64,000 bases of DNA, taken from Chryseobacterium lacus. GTDB taxonomy: Bacteria; Bacteroidota; Bacteroidia; Flavobacteriales; Weeksellaceae. The notes under the pieces were generated by a model, which saw nothing but the letters and a program-made list of their open reading frames with translations, did not search any database and had not been told where the DNA came from. Below, in pieces: positions 52,686-60,252 of the stretch. Each line of letters begins with the position of its first letter. Positions within the stretch are counted from its first letter, which is position 1. The translations under genes and the position numbers were made by a program. Location: NCBI RefSeq assembly GCF_003336205.1, contig NZ_QPIE01000001.1, forward strand, positions 62,001-126,000. Reading direction: 5' to 3'.

Positions 52686-54122
52686 TTATTTTTCAATTTC
52701 TTTCTGTACAATATTTGTCCAATCTTTTTCAAAATTAGGATTTAATTCTATATCAGGCTGGATTCCTATAGTTTCAAAGTCTGAACCATCGTAAAAAATC
52801 ATTTTCTTTTGTGTCATACTTATCCAAGCAGGAAAGTTAGGAATTCCTAATTTCCGCCATTCACCATAAGATACATATCCTCCAGTATTTTCTCCAAATG
52901 TTTTTACCTTGGCACTTTGTTTTGCCGTCAATATAAAACCTTCTGTTGAACTTGCATCTTTTCTATTCTGAAGGATATAAACTTTTTTCGGATAAGAATA
53001 AATCAAATCTATTTTTGAAGTAGTTTTTACAAAAGGTTCAAATCCTCCGATATGTTTTCTTAATTCCTCAATTTCTCTATCTGCATTTAAACTATCTTGT
53101 TTCGTATTTATACCATACATATATCTTTCATTATAATAGTCCTGAAAATTATCATTACTAACCCATATCGAAGATGCTGCAATTGGGTTCTGATAAGACT
53201 TTTTATCCATTATAAAAGGAAGTAAAGGATAATAACTTAAATCACTTCCACCTCCGTTGTTTCTAACGTCAATAATCAAATTTTCTTTAGAAACTAGTTT
53301 TTGTCTATTCATTTTGATGATAGAATCTATCAAAGATTTGTTTTCGTAATCAAAAGTGTTTATTCTGATATAGTTTGTTGCTCTGCTTAATTCTTTAAAA
53401 TAAGTAGAGTCAGAAGGTGTAAAGTCATCTACTTTTTTAATGTCCTTATCATTTCGATAAAAGGTTAGACTTCTACCTAATTTTAATGTATCACCATTAA
53501 GTTCAACTTTATAGGAAGACGGTTTTTGCCCGAAACTCCAAAAAATCGCAAACAACTCTCCTTTATAATTTTTATAAAATTCAATTTTTAAATCTCCTTT
53601 ATATCCTAAAAATTGATTATTGTTATTAAAATTTTCGGTTAAAACTCCAATATACTCTCTTCCTTTATGTTTGTTTTTTTGTATCTGAACAGAGAATAAA
53701 CCATTTTTATAATGCCAATTTCCTAGTATTTTTTTTGAATTATTTTTTTTCAGTTTATGATTTTCAACATTTTCTTGTAGGAATTTTTTTACAGATGTTG
53801 TATCATTAAAAGATTTAAAAGGGTAATATTCGTTTGTAACATATAGTTCTTGATGAGAATCTCTTAAAAATGATAGATAATATTGTACAATTCCTAAACA
53901 TTCTTTTTCTGTCGTTATTTCTGTAGCTATTTTTAGTGTCTGAGTTTTATGTTTATTATACTCGTTTTGTCTCTTATATTCAATTACTTGATGAGCATAA
54001 GAAGCTGAATTTTTTTCAATTTGATTTGTTATATAATCAAGTACTTTTAGACAATCACATTTTTTTTGTGCAATTAAATAAGTAGAAAAAAAAGTAATTG
54101 CTATAGTTAAAATTATTCTCAT
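52686..54122 (-). CDS. Cargo 1: S41-type peptidase
   Basis: A 478-residue protein with signal-like start MRIILTIAITFFSTYLIAQ; Cys residues just after it (KKCDCLK) could be processed or disulfide-bonded. The C-terminal half is an S41 (tail-specific protease) domain: ENLIIDVRNNGGGSDLSYYP, VYILQNRKDASSTEGFILTA with the likely nucleophile Ser in the SSTEG block, and KVKTFGENTGGYVSYGEW. The sequence is visibly more AT-rich than the core genes. A longer frame upstream only runs through the dyad repeat, so 54122 is taken. It is alone in its unit, with no visible promoter. Confidence 0.82.
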   Translation of the reverse strand: MRIILTIAITFFSTYLIAQKKCDCLKVLDYITNQIEKNSASYAHQVIEYKRQNEYNKHKTQTLKIATEITTEKECLGIVQYYLSFLRDSHQELYVTNEYYPFKSFNDTTSVKKFLQENVENHKLKKNNSKKILGNWHYKNGLFSVQIQKNKHKGREYIGVLTENFNNNNQFLGYKGDLKIEFYKNYKGELFAIFWSFGQKPSSYKVELNGDTLKLGRSLTFYRNDKDIKKVDDFTPSDSTYFKELSRATNYIRINTFDYENKSLIDSIIKMNRQKLVSKENLIIDVRNNGGGSDLSYYPLLPFIMDKKSYQNPIAASSIWVSNDNFQDYYNERYMYGINTKQDSLNADREIEELRKHIGGFEPFVKTTSKIDLIYSYPKKVYILQNRKDASSTEGFILTAKQSAKVKTFGENTGGYVSYGEWRKLGIPNFPAWISMTQKKMIFYDGSDFETIGIQPDIELNPNFEKDWTNIVQKEIEK

Positions 54123-54140
54123 AGTTTTTTGTAAAATATC

Positions 54141-54337
54141 GCCTAACGTTTTGGGTATTGCCGAAGGCGGGGAAATCGAAGCTGAAAGTTTCGATTTTGC
54201 ACCGAGGCGAGCCAAAACGAATTTTTGTGAGTTAAATTTAAAAAATAAAAAACGAATAAAATTCGTTTTTGGCGGAATTGAAAAACGAAAGTTGAGTTTT
54301 GCACTTTCGCCCCGCTTTTGGCAATACCGTGTTGAAC
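54141..54337 (-). other. Long attC-like dyad repeat upstream of cargo 1
   Basis: On the plus strand GCCTAAC (54141-54147) and GTTGAAC (54331-54337) flank a dyad: arm GGTATTGCC-GAAGGCGGGG at 54154-54172 against CCCCGC-TTTTGGCAATACC at 54310-54328, with two mismatches. In gene orientation the site reads GTTCAAC ... GTTAGGC, fitting integron R'' (RYYYAAC) and R' (GTTRRRY). The interior holds a perfect 10-bp hairpin AAAAACGAAT/ATTCGTTTTT (54248-54270). It is longer (197 bases) than usual attC sites. Confidence 0.6.
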
Positions 54338-54406
54338 TAAACCTTCGGTAGCTTTCCCAATTGCATAAATCAGTTACTTTGTAAAGTTAATTAAAAAATC
54401 AATAGA

Positions 54407-54912
54407 ATGGCAACAAAAAAAAGAGTTCAGACGAGCTCAGAGAAAACAAAATCATCAATCAGGCAAAGCGCGAAGTGCCTGGTTTTACAGAACTTTTAGG
54501 CCGGTTTGAACGTACGGTTTCGGTGCCTGGAAGAAGCCAAAGTACGTTCAGTAATTACTCCAGACACCTGGCTGCGGTGTCGCTGCATTTCGGGAAAATC
54601 CCGACAGAATTGGATCCTGAGCAAATCCATGATTATCTTTTTTATCTTCAGAAAAAAATCAAAATCACCCTCGCAATTAAACACACGGTTTACGGGCTTC
54701 GGTTTCTGTTGAAATCGGAAGGATTGAGCTACGATTTTCTAAGTCTTCCGGAAATTAAAAAAGAGAAAAAACTTCCTGTAGTGCTCAGTAAACAAGAGGT
54801 TTGGCAGATGTTGTCCGGCTGTAAACTTTTAAAACATAAAATCTTAATCGGGTTGCTTTACGGCTGTGGATTGCGCTATTTGGAAGTCAGAAATCTTCGT
54901 CTCTGTGATTTG
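54407..54912 (+). pseudogene. Tyrosine recombinase fragment, copy 2
   Basis: Starts with the same ATGGCAACA-A8 head as the intact copy (ATG at 54407) and continues through the core-binding domain to NLRLCDL at 54912. One extra A in the run after CTTCAG and a small deletion near 54690 shift the frame (QKKIKITLAI instead of QKKSKSPSQSYF); the catalytic C-half is replaced by the FSYKDYR tail. It cannot be active. It lies between the long dyad repeat and the copy 2 tail. Confidence 0.85.
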
Positions 54913-54970
54913 TTCAGTTACAAAGATTACCGTTACGATAAAACCAAGAAAAACCACCAATATTAGTCAC

Positions 54971-54997
54971 AAAAAAAGAGACTCTTCTAGAAGTCTC
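54971..54997 (-). terminator. Minus-strand terminator in the cassette tail (copy 2)
   Basis: Stem GAGAC.../...GTCTC around CTAG, with seven A on the plus-strand side giving a T-run on the minus strand. Same position in the tail as at 52510-52536. Confidence 0.65.
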
Positions 54998-55081
54998 CTG
55001 TAAATCTTTAAAATCCTTCGTCGATAAACCCATAATGCTGAAAAAGCTCCCGAAGCGAGTCTGCCCTGAGCTAGCCGAAGG

Positions 55082-55140
55082 GTTCAACAGGGTTTTCATT
55101 GTTCGTGCTTCGCACGCAACGAAAACTTAGCTATTGGCTG
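55082..55140 (-). other. attC-like hairpin 2 (downstream of cargo 2)
   Basis: Same layout as hairpin 1: GTTCAAC at 55082-55088, hairpin 55092-55126 with outer GTTTTC/GAAAAC, A.C mismatch, TT bulge, inner CGTGC/GCACG (fully paired here) and TTC loop, then CTTAGCTA and the cargo-specific TTGGCTGCTGGTG. Confidence 0.6.
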
Positions 55141-55190
55141 CTGGTGTTATTTCCATGCTTCAATTGTCTTTATTTCTCAACAATTTCGTT

Positions 55191-55730
55191 TTAAAAACAT
55201 GCAATTATTTTATTTTTAATTTTATTTGCAACTCTTTTTGATGTCCCAAAGTCAATGAAACCACCATCATTTCCAAAGTCTATTTGTTGGGCATTCAAAT
55301 AGAAATTGTTCGTGTCGTAAAACATATATATGTCAAAAGTATTCCAAAAACGTCCTACATATCTGAAGTGTCGGTATTGCTCGTCTCTTTCAAGTTCGTT
55401 AAGTTTAAAATCGCTAATTATTTGATTTATTATTTGATTTTTTTTATCAATTGAAAACTCAGATTTAATGAAGGTTATCTCGTAAGTTTTGGGAATTCTC
55501 CAAAATCCATAAAGTCCTAACAATATTAAAAGTCCGCAAAAAACGTAGATACCCCAAATCGGCATTATATTTTTTGTTGTCACTTTCTTAAGGTCATACC
55601 ATTCGGTGAAATTAAGCAAATACAGAAAATATAATCCAACTCCGATTACTGCAATAGAGATGAAATAATTCCAATACTTGTCAAACGAGTTTGTCTTCTT
55701 AAATTTATTTGTAAAATCTTCGTATGTCAT
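55191..55730 (-). CDS. Cargo 2: small membrane protein
   Basis: A 179-residue protein with two membrane helices near residues 22-40 (WNYFISIAVIGVGLYFLYLL) and 58-77 (WGIYVFCGLLILLGLYGFW). A polar C-terminal domain follows (about 85-179), with RFWNTFDIYMFYDTNNFYLN. No family is recognised. It is AT-rich and alone in its unit. Confidence 0.65.
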   Translation of the reverse strand: MTYEDFTNKFKKTNSFDKYWNYFISIAVIGVGLYFLYLLNFTEWYDLKKVTTKNIMPIWGIYVFCGLLILLGLYGFWRIPKTYEITFIKSEFSIDKKNQIINQIISDFKLNELERDEQYRHFRYVGRFWNTFDIYMFYDTNNFYLNAQQIDFGNDGGFIDFGTSKRVANKIKNKIIACF

Positions 55731-55826
55731 ATTTGTCTACTCATACTTTTCCATTTTATGTAAATCGCTTTTAACTTGGGATCGTGTCCTACACTTCTGA
55801 CTAACGTTAAATTATCTCATTGCAAA

Positions 55827-56345
55827 TCAATCAGTTATTATTTTTAGATCTTCATTAGTCAATTCAAATTTAGTGATTTGTTTTTTGATTCTTTTGATAA
55901 TACCCAATTTTCTTTTTTCGTCTAAAAAAAGGTATTGAGTGGGAGGATGGTAATTTTGCCCTTTTACCAGCATATTCCAGATGATGACCGCGATTTTTCT
56001 TGCCAGCGCTGTGATTGCTGCTGCTCTTCCTTTTTTGTAATTGATTCTTTTGAAGAAATCTACTAACCAGCCTTCTTTTAGATTGCCAATCGCATTTGCG
56101 GTGTTTCTAAGTGCGATTTTCAGCCTTGAACTTCCTTTCGGGATGTGATGGGATAGTATTTTTCCCCCGCTGATTTTATTATTGGGAGCCAGTCTGAGCC
56201 ATGCTGTAAATTGCTTGGCAGTTGGGAATTTCCTAATTCCTTCCAATCCGATTTCAGAAATAAGTGTCATAATCAAGCCTTCATTTACGCCTTCAATCGC
56301 CATTAAATCAATTCCTTCAAAATACTGATAGGCGATTAAATTCAA
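55827..56345 (-). CDS. IS110 transposase, C-terminal part (copy A)
   Basis: A 172-residue frame holding the C-terminal transposase_20-type domain: EGVNEGLIMTLISEIGLEGI, FTAWLRLAPNNKISGGKILS (catalytic Ser region) and KGSSRLKIALRNTANAIGN. It overlaps the N-terminal frame at an A9 run (56386-56394 on the plus strand as T9). Reading with a -1 slip there gives HIIEKKKHKRKNKNGLAETD joined directly to LNLIAYQYFEGI, a normal ~430-residue IS110 transposase. This could be programmed frameshifting or a shared inactivating change. Confidence 0.8.
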   Translation of the reverse strand: MNLIAYQYFEGIDLMAIEGVNEGLIMTLISEIGLEGIRKFPTAKQFTAWLRLAPNNKISGGKILSHHIPKGSSRLKIALRNTANAIGNLKEGWLVDFFKRINYKKGRAAAITALARKIAVIIWNMLVKGQNYHPPTQYLFLDEKRKLGIIKRIKKQITKFELTNEDLKIITD

Positions 56346-57184
56346 ATCTGTTTCTGCAAGTCCATTCTTGTTTTTTCGCTTGTGCTTTTTTTTTCAATGA
56401 TGTGTTGCTTTTTATGGTCATTTTTCTCAATAACTTCTTTGAGTAATTGGTCAATTTGAATATCTGTGTGTTTTATTTGTTCTTGAAGATGCTTATAAGA
56501 ACTCCACTCTTGTTGCAAAGCGAAAAGGTAATCTTTGCGACCATTAAACTGCAATGCTTTTGCAATCTCTTCTTGAGATTTTTTACAGTTGTAGTGACGC
56601 AGTTTTGCCAATTCTTCTCCTTTGTATTCTCCATTCAAGAAAGCTTCAATAATGGAAGAACCAGTAAGTCCAACAATGTCCCTTACCACCACTTCCAGTC
56701 GCATATTCATCAATCGCAAATACTTCTGCATTCTTTTGATGCAGGAAGCGCTTTGGTTGAGTAGATTTTGTCTGTGGCGAGAATAGGTTCGTACCGTATC
56801 GGTGTCTGAATCGGGCAGGAAACTGGCACTTAAAAGTCCCAGCGAATGAAGCTTCTGTATCCACTGGCAATCTTTGATGTCGGTTTTTTTTCCTTTGATA
56901 TTTTTGGTTTGTCTGCCATTGACCAAAATGACATCAAAACCTTGTCCTACAAGTGTGGAGAATAAATTTTGCCAGTATGTTCCTGTGCTTTCCATGGCAA
57001 TGGATTGTACATTTTTGGAACGTAGCCAATCACACATCTCGATTTGGTCCTGACTGTAAACACCAAACTGTTTGACATCTTCTGCATTTTGTCCTACCGC
57101 CACCCAATGGCTGCGACTTCCAATATCAATTCCCGCAGCATTGGGATTGACCACTTCTAATGAAATTTGCTTTTTTGTTTCCAT
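56342..57184 (-). CDS. IS110 transposase, N-terminal DEDD part (copy A)
   Basis: A 280-residue frame, starting METKKQISLEVVNPNAAGID. It carries the RuvC-like DEDD catalytic residues: D in AAGIDIGSRSHWVAVG, E in SIAMESTGTYWQNLF, and DxxxD in KGKKTDIKDCQWIQKL. A coiled region follows (YKHLQEQIKHTDIQIDQLLK). It stops just after the A9 run at KTRMDLQKQI. An upstream frame extension of 44 codons covers the noncoding 5' end and lacks family sequence. Confidence 0.85.
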   Translation of the reverse strand: METKKQISLEVVNPNAAGIDIGSRSHWVAVGQNAEDVKQFGVYSQDQIEMCDWLRSKNVQSIAMESTGTYWQNLFSTLVGQGFDVILVNGRQTKNIKGKKTDIKDCQWIQKLHSLGLLSASFLPDSDTDTVRTYSRHRQNLLNQSASCIKRMQKYLRLMNMRLEVVVRDIVGLTGSSIIEAFLNGEYKGEELAKLRHYNCKKSQEEIAKALQFNGRKDYLFALQQEWSSYKHLQEQIKHTDIQIDQLLKEVIEKNDHKKQHIIEKKSTSEKTRMDLQKQI

Positions 57185-57560
57185 TACTGAATTTTTAAAA
57201 ATAAATATTAAACAAAAACTCCAGGGGTCATGTCTTCGAGACTTGAAATTATTCTGATCGGGATATTTGCCAAAAGCAAATTCACCATTAAACTCTAACA
57301 CAGCCAAAGATATCACTATCCTAGGCTTTTACACGACCTAACCTTGATTGCACGAGGGGTTCTAGGACACCATTGTTTATACCGGCCTTAACAAGGAGCA
57401 GTGTGAAATTAGTGAAATTTGTTGAAGGAAAGAGGACTTATTGGGTCGTTAGCTGGAAAACTCAACCTTTTTTCTATGGTAGGGGGATTGCAGCTAACGG
57501 CAGACTGTGAAAAAACTCACAATCCTTTGTTAACAAATATAGTAAAATAGTTGTCAGAAA
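57185..57560 (-). ncRNA. Candidate bridge RNA region of IS110 copy A
   Basis: IS110 elements encode a structured bridge RNA in the noncoding end upstream of the transposase, which directs target and donor choice. This ~375-base stretch upstream of the N-terminal frame has no coding frame of its own and contains paired segments: CGTTAGCTG (57448-57456) with CAGCTAACG (57492-57500), and TGTGA/TCACA (57507-57522). Extent and strand of the RNA are not determined. Confidence 0.45.
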
Positions 57561-57584
57561 GATACGAAATTCGTATTTTTAAAT

Positions 57585-57675
57585 ATGCAGTATATACAAG
57601 GAACTCCCCGGAATCAACTATTGGTAAGCAGCTTGGAAGAAAAGATTACAACTGATAATCCTGTTCGGTTTATTG
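57585..57675 (+). pseudogene. IS1182-type transposase N-terminal fragment (copy A)
   Basis: ATG at 57585 reads MQYIQGTPRNQLLVSSLEEK and ITTDNPVRFIE, the start of an IS1182-family transposase (pattern QGxNRxQ...LFPVSLEE...DNPVR). At about 57675 it fuses to the cassette-tail terminator sequence GAGACTCTTCTAGAAGTCTC. Only ~30 residues remain. Confidence 0.7.
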
Positions 57676-57757
57676 AGACTCTTCTAGAAGTCTCCTGTAA
57701 ATCTTTAAAATCCTTCGTCGATAAACCCATAATGCCAAAAAAGCCCCCGAAGGTTCC

Positions 57758-57814
57758 GTTCAACAGGCTTTCATTGTTGGCTTTTCAAGCCCAACGAAGC
57801 TTAGTTATTAGCTG
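57758..57814 (-). other. attC-like hairpin 3 (downstream of cargo 3)
   Basis: GTTCAAC at 57758-57764, then hairpin 57767-57800: GCTTTC/GAAGC (one A missing in the second arm), A.C mismatch, TTG/CAA, TT bulge, GGCTT/AAGCC, TTC loop; then TTAGTTA and cargo-specific TTAGCTGTAG. Same architecture as hairpins 1 and 2 with different stem sequence. Confidence 0.6.
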
Positions 57815-57823
57815 TAGTTGCAA

Positions 57824-58201
57824 TTAATCAACCTTAATCAAATATTCTGGAATTTCATTCCAGCCGTTTATTGGAATTTTCACTGTGTCAGGAATTTTAT
57901 AACCCAACAATATTTTAGAATTTTTGTAGTTTGTACTATCATATTCAAGTATAATATTTTTTCCAATTACTGAATCACGCTCATTTCTCCACAATAGTTT
58001 TGAGTAACTATTCATTAAATTTCCATTTAATTCAAAAGTGTATTTCGTATTATTTTTCCCATGTACTTGGGCGTCAAGAATTTTTACGATTGTGTATTTT
58101 CTATTTTTGGTTAGTGCTTTGGATTTTTGGTTGTTATACATTACAATTAAAAAAATTATAAATGCAAAAATTATTGTAAATACAATCTTATTTTCTTTCA
58201 T
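57824..58201 (-). CDS. Cargo 3: small membrane-anchored protein
   Basis: A 125-residue protein with one N-terminal membrane helix (KIVFTIIFAFIIFLIVMYNN, residues about 5-24), then a polar beta-rich domain (about 35-125). No family is recognised. It is AT-rich and sits between two near-identical 2-kb repeats carrying the IS110 copies. Confidence 0.6.
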   Translation of the reverse strand: MKENKIVFTIIFAFIIFLIVMYNNQKSKALTKNRKYTIVKILDAQVHGKNNTKYTFELNGNLMNSYSKLLWRNERDSVIGKNIILEYDSTNYKNSKILLGYKIPDTVKIPINGWNEIPEYLIKVD

Positions 58202-58258
58202 TTAATACGGAATCTTGTTTTTGCAATTCTGACTAACGTTAAATTATCTCATTGCAAA

Positions 58259-58777
58259 TCAATCAGTTATTATTTTTAGATCTTCATTAGTCAATTCAAA
58301 TTTAGTGATTTGTTTTTTGATTCTTTTGATAATACCCAATTTTCTTTTTTCGTCTAAAAAAAGGTATTGAGTGGGAGGATGGTAATTTTGCCCTTTTACC
58401 AGCATATTCCAGATGATGACCGCGATTTTTCTTGCCAGCGCTGTGATTGCTGCTGCTCTTCCTTTTTTGTAATTGATTCTTTTGAAGAAATCTACTAACC
58501 AGCCTTCTTTTAGATTGCCAATCGCATTTGCGGTGTTTCTAAGTGCGATTTTCAGCCTTGAACTTCCTTTCGGGATGTGATGGGATAGTATTTTTCCCCC
58601 GCTGATTTTATTATTGGGAGCCAGTCTGAGCCATGCTGTAAATTGCTTGGCAGTTGGGAATTTCCTAATTCCTTCCAATCCGATTTCAGAAATAAGTGTC
58701 ATAATCAAGCCTTCATTTACGCCTTCAATCGCCATTAAATCAATTCCTTCAAAATACTGATAGGCGATTAAATTCAA
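58259..58777 (-). CDS. IS110 transposase, C-terminal part (copy B)
   Basis: Identical in translation to the C-terminal frame of copy A, with the serine-domain block LRLAPNNKISGGKILS. It overlaps the N-terminal frame and needs a -1 slip at the A9 run (58818-58826 as T9 on the plus strand) to join it. Confidence 0.8.
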   Translation of the reverse strand: MNLIAYQYFEGIDLMAIEGVNEGLIMTLISEIGLEGIRKFPTAKQFTAWLRLAPNNKISGGKILSHHIPKGSSRLKIALRNTANAIGNLKEGWLVDFFKRINYKKGRAAAITALARKIAVIIWNMLVKGQNYHPPTQYLFLDEKRKLGIIKRIKKQITKFELTNEDLKIITD

Positions 58778-59616
58778 ATCTGTTTCTGCAAGTCCATTCT
58801 TGTTTTTTCGCTTGTGCTTTTTTTTTCAATGATGTGTTGCTTTTTATGGTCATTTTTCTCAATAACTTCTTTGAGTAATTGGTCAATTTGAATATCTGTG
58901 TGTTTTATTTGTTCTTGAAGATGCTTATAAGAACTCCACTCTTGTTGCAAAGCGAAAAGGTAATCTTTGCGACCATTAAACTGCAATGCTTTTGCAATCT
59001 CTTCTTGAGATTTTTTACAGTTGTAGTGACGCAGTTTTGCCAATTCTTCTCCTTTGTATTCTCCATTCAAGAAAGCTTCAATAATGGAAGAACCAGTAAG
59101 TCCAACAATGTCCCTTACCACCACTTCCAGTCGCATATTCATCAATCGCAAATACTTCTGCATTCTTTTGATGCAGGAAGCGCTTTGGTTGAGTAGATTT
59201 TGTCTGTGGCGAGAATAGGTTCGTACCGTATCGGTGTCTGAATCGGGCAGGAAACTGGCACTTAAAAGTCCCAGCGAATGAAGCTTCTGTATCCACTGGC
59301 AATCTTTGATGTCGGTTTTTTTTCCTTTGATATTTTTGGTTTGTCTGCCATTGACCAAAATGACATCAAAACCTTGTCCTACAAGTGTGGAGAATAAATT
59401 TTGCCAGTATGTTCCTGTGCTTTCCATGGCAATGGATTGTACATTTTTGGAACGTAGCCAATCACACATCTCGATTTGGTCCTGACTGTAAACACCAAAC
59501 TGTTTGACATCTTCTGCATTTTGTCCTACCGCCACCCAATGGCTGCGACTTCCAATATCAATTCCCGCAGCATTGGGATTGACCACTTCTAATGAAATTT
59601 GCTTTTTTGTTTCCAT
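58774..59616 (-). CDS. IS110 transposase, N-terminal DEDD part (copy B)
   Basis: Identical in translation to the N-terminal frame of copy A, starting METKKQISLEVVNPNAAGID and bearing AAGIDIGSRSHW, SIAMESTGTYW and KTDIKDCQW. Ends at KTRMDLQKQI after the A9 run. Confidence 0.85.
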   Translation of the reverse strand: METKKQISLEVVNPNAAGIDIGSRSHWVAVGQNAEDVKQFGVYSQDQIEMCDWLRSKNVQSIAMESTGTYWQNLFSTLVGQGFDVILVNGRQTKNIKGKKTDIKDCQWIQKLHSLGLLSASFLPDSDTDTVRTYSRHRQNLLNQSASCIKRMQKYLRLMNMRLEVVVRDIVGLTGSSIIEAFLNGEYKGEELAKLRHYNCKKSQEEIAKALQFNGRKDYLFALQQEWSSYKHLQEQIKHTDIQIDQLLKEVIEKNDHKKQHIIEKKSTSEKTRMDLQKQI

Positions 59617-59992
59617 TACTGAATTTTTAAAAATAAATATTAAACAAAAACTCCAGGGGTCATGTCTTCGAGACTTGAAATTATTCTGATCGGGATATTT
59701 GCCAAAAGCAAATTCACCATTAAACTCTAACACAGCCAAAGATATCACTATCCTAGGCTTTTACACGACCTAACCTTGATTGCACGAGGGGTTCTAGGAC
59801 ACCATTGTTTATACCGGCCTTAACAAGGAGCAGTGTGAAATTAGTGAAATTTGTTGAAGGAAAGAGGACTTATTGGGTCGTTAGCTGGAAAACTCAACCT
59901 TTTTTCTATGGTAGGGGGATTGCAGCTAACGGCAGACTGTGAAAAAACTCACAATCCTTTGTTAACAAATATAGTAAAATAGTTGTCAGAAA
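59617..59992 (-). ncRNA. Candidate bridge RNA region of IS110 copy B
   Basis: Same sequence as 57185-57560, including the CGTTAGCTG/CAGCTAACG and TGTGA/TCACA pairings. Confidence 0.45.
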
Positions 59993-60016
59993 GATACGAA
60001 ATTCGTATTTTTAAAT

Positions 60017-60107
60017 ATGCAGTATATACAAGGAACTCCCCGGAATCAACTATTGGTAAGCAGCTTGGAAGAAAAGATTACAACTGATAATCCTGTTCGG
60101 TTTATTG
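60017..60107 (+). pseudogene. IS1182-type transposase N-terminal fragment (copy B)
   Basis: Same as at 57585-57675 (MQYIQGTPRNQLLVSSLEEK and onward), again fused to the tail with the GAGACTCTTCTAGAAGTCTC element. The shared breakpoint shows the unit was copied after truncation. Confidence 0.7.
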
Positions 60108-60188
60108 AGACTCTTCTAGAAGTCTCCTGTAAATCTTTAAATCCTTCGTCGATAAACCCATAATGCTGAAAAAGCCCCCAAAAGTTCC

Positions 60189-60248
60189 GTTCAACGGGCT
60201 TTCATTGTTGGCTTTTCAAGCCCAACGAAAGCTTAGTTATTATACGAC
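60189..60248 (-). other. attC-like hairpin 4 (downstream of cargo 4)
   Basis: GTTCAAC at 60189-60195 and hairpin 60198-60232: GCTTTC/GAAAGC, A.C mismatch, TTG/CAA, TT bulge, GGCTT/AAGCC, TTC loop, then TTAGTTA and cargo-specific TTATACGACGTTGC from 60240. All paired positions are Watson-Crick. Confidence 0.65.
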
Positions 60249-60252
60249 GTTG

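Larger units (their letters stand above)
55795..57560 (-). mobile_element. IS110-family insertion sequence, copy A (right boundary approximate)
   Basis: A transposase split into two overlapping frames, with only ~30 noncoding bases on its 3' side and a ~370-base noncoding 5' end. The 3' end starts at TTCTGACTAACG (55795). An inverted TCAGAA near 57556 may be the opposite terminus, but the sequence then runs into an IS1182 fragment and the edge cannot be fixed. It is repeated with an offset of exactly 2432 bases as copy B. Confidence 0.75.
58227..59992 (-). mobile_element. IS110-family insertion sequence, copy B (right boundary approximate)
   Basis: Copy of the element at 55795-57560 with an offset of 2432 bases; the translated frames are identical. 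The 3' terminus begins at the same TTCTGACTAACG (58227). The sequence immediately outside differs between the copies, which places the left repeat edge at TTCTGA. Confidence 0.75.

Noticed and set aside
54475-54966. Annotating recombinase copy 2 as a functional 163-residue integrase
   Set aside because: It lacks the catalytic domain and has frame changes relative to the intact copy.
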